64,000 bases of DNA from Marinobacter caseinilyticus (GTDB lineage Bacteria > Pseudomonadota > Gammaproteobacteria > Pseudomonadales > Oleiphilaceae), in contig NZ_WUQJ01000024.1 in the NCBI RefSeq assembly GCF_011074955.1, positions 1-64,000 on the forward strand, read 5' to 3'. The translations under genes were made by a program, and so were the position numbers. Positions 63,824 through 64,000 of this stretch are shown piece by piece; positions within the stretch are counted from its first letter, which is position 1; each line of letters begins with the position of its first letter. Under the pieces are notes generated by a model. That model was not told the origin of the DNA. It worked only from the letters and a program-made list of their open reading frames with translations, and did no database searches.

Positions 63824-64000
63824 CTAAGCTTGTTCGAATCCACGTTTAACTTCGTAATCGGTGACGACACGATCAAAGTCTTCCTGTTCCCATTCGGCGG
63901 CGCGAACGTAGTGGTCAATGACGTCATCGCCCATGGCCTCGCGCAGCATGGCGGAGTGTCTCAATGCCTCGGTGGCCGCTCTCAGTGTGGCCGGTATACC
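63824..64000 (-). CDS. Glutamine synthetase-family protein, C-terminal end
   Basis: Only the last 58 residues are in the window; the gene runs off the right edge. They contain ALRHSAMLREAMGDDVIDHY and VTDYEVKRGFEQA, matching the C-terminal helix of type III/GlnA-like glutamine synthetases and gamma-glutamyl-amine synthetases. The end is 7 bp before the aldehyde dehydrogenase start, so it is the same operon. In related clusters the GS-like enzyme attaches glutamate to an amine before oxidation. Which amine is used cannot be read here. Confidence 0.75.
   Translation of the reverse strand, partial: GIPATLRAATEALRHSAMLREAMGDDVIDHYVRAAEWEQEDFDRVVTDYEVKRGFEQA

Overview
The window is chromosomal DNA from a gammaproteobacterium, most likely a marine or halophilic member of the Oceanospirillales/Alteromonadales (Marinobacter- or Saccharospirillum-like). 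This is inferred from gene content: CheV, a three-MCE pqi operon, arginine succinyltransferase, RsuA, RlmA, a YgiQ radical SAM protein, a CPA1 Na+/H+ antiporter, and a PP2C-kinase fusion beside a formate/nitrite channel. No sequence search was possible. Genes are dense and many overlap by 1-32 nt. I saw no rRNA, tRNA, CRISPR array, transposase or prophage gene.

Layout. 1-2.9 kb: a minus-strand nitrite/nitrate-type locus (FNT channel, then a phosphatase-kinase fusion) behind a sigma54-like promoter and a leader with ANTAR-type hexaloop hairpins and a terminator. 3.2-12.9 kb: a PAS-GAF-GGDEF cyclase, small orphan genes, two EamA exporters (one RarD-like), a crotonase, RlmA, a DUF1499 protein, an isochorismatase-like hydrolase and a flavin reductase. 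13-18.4 kb: cheV, fetAB, dgt, a LysE exporter and an HNH protein. 18.5-25.5 kb: a 34-aa lysine-rich protein, a large MscS channel, LysR, TauE, a lone AbiTii-domain protein and a spermidine-synthase fold protein. 25.5-29 kb: a tightly overlapping pqiA-pqiA-pqiB-pqiC operon in which PqiA is two separate proteins. 29-34.4 kb: astC-astA-DUF1338 with divergent Lrp and a GabT-like aminotransferase.

34.5-49.5 kb: a Tat-exported aldo/keto reductase overlapping an MFS carrier, a DUF2721 protein, YgiQ behind four 13-bp tandem repeats, a VTT membrane protein coupled to a six-hairpin glycosidase-like protein, a GNAT-nitrilase fusion, a 59-aa zinc-ribbon protein, NhaP, two small exported proteins (one very His-rich), RsuA and an enolase-superfamily enzyme. 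49.6-55.5 kb: a sterol desaturase-family protein divergent from LysR, an Asp/Glu racemase, eukaryotic-type class I aldolase, and a macro-domain protein next to Ada. 55.9-64 kb: a five-gene LivJHMGF-type ABC transporter convergent with a glutamine synthetase-like / aldehyde dehydrogenase / iron alcohol dehydrogenase operon that runs off the right edge, which suggests uptake and gamma-glutamyl-type catabolism of an amine or amino alcohol (inference).

The strongest structure beyond ordinary genes is the regulatory leader at 2738-2879. The best candidate for an under-described activity is the AbiTii-domain gene at 24029-24688.
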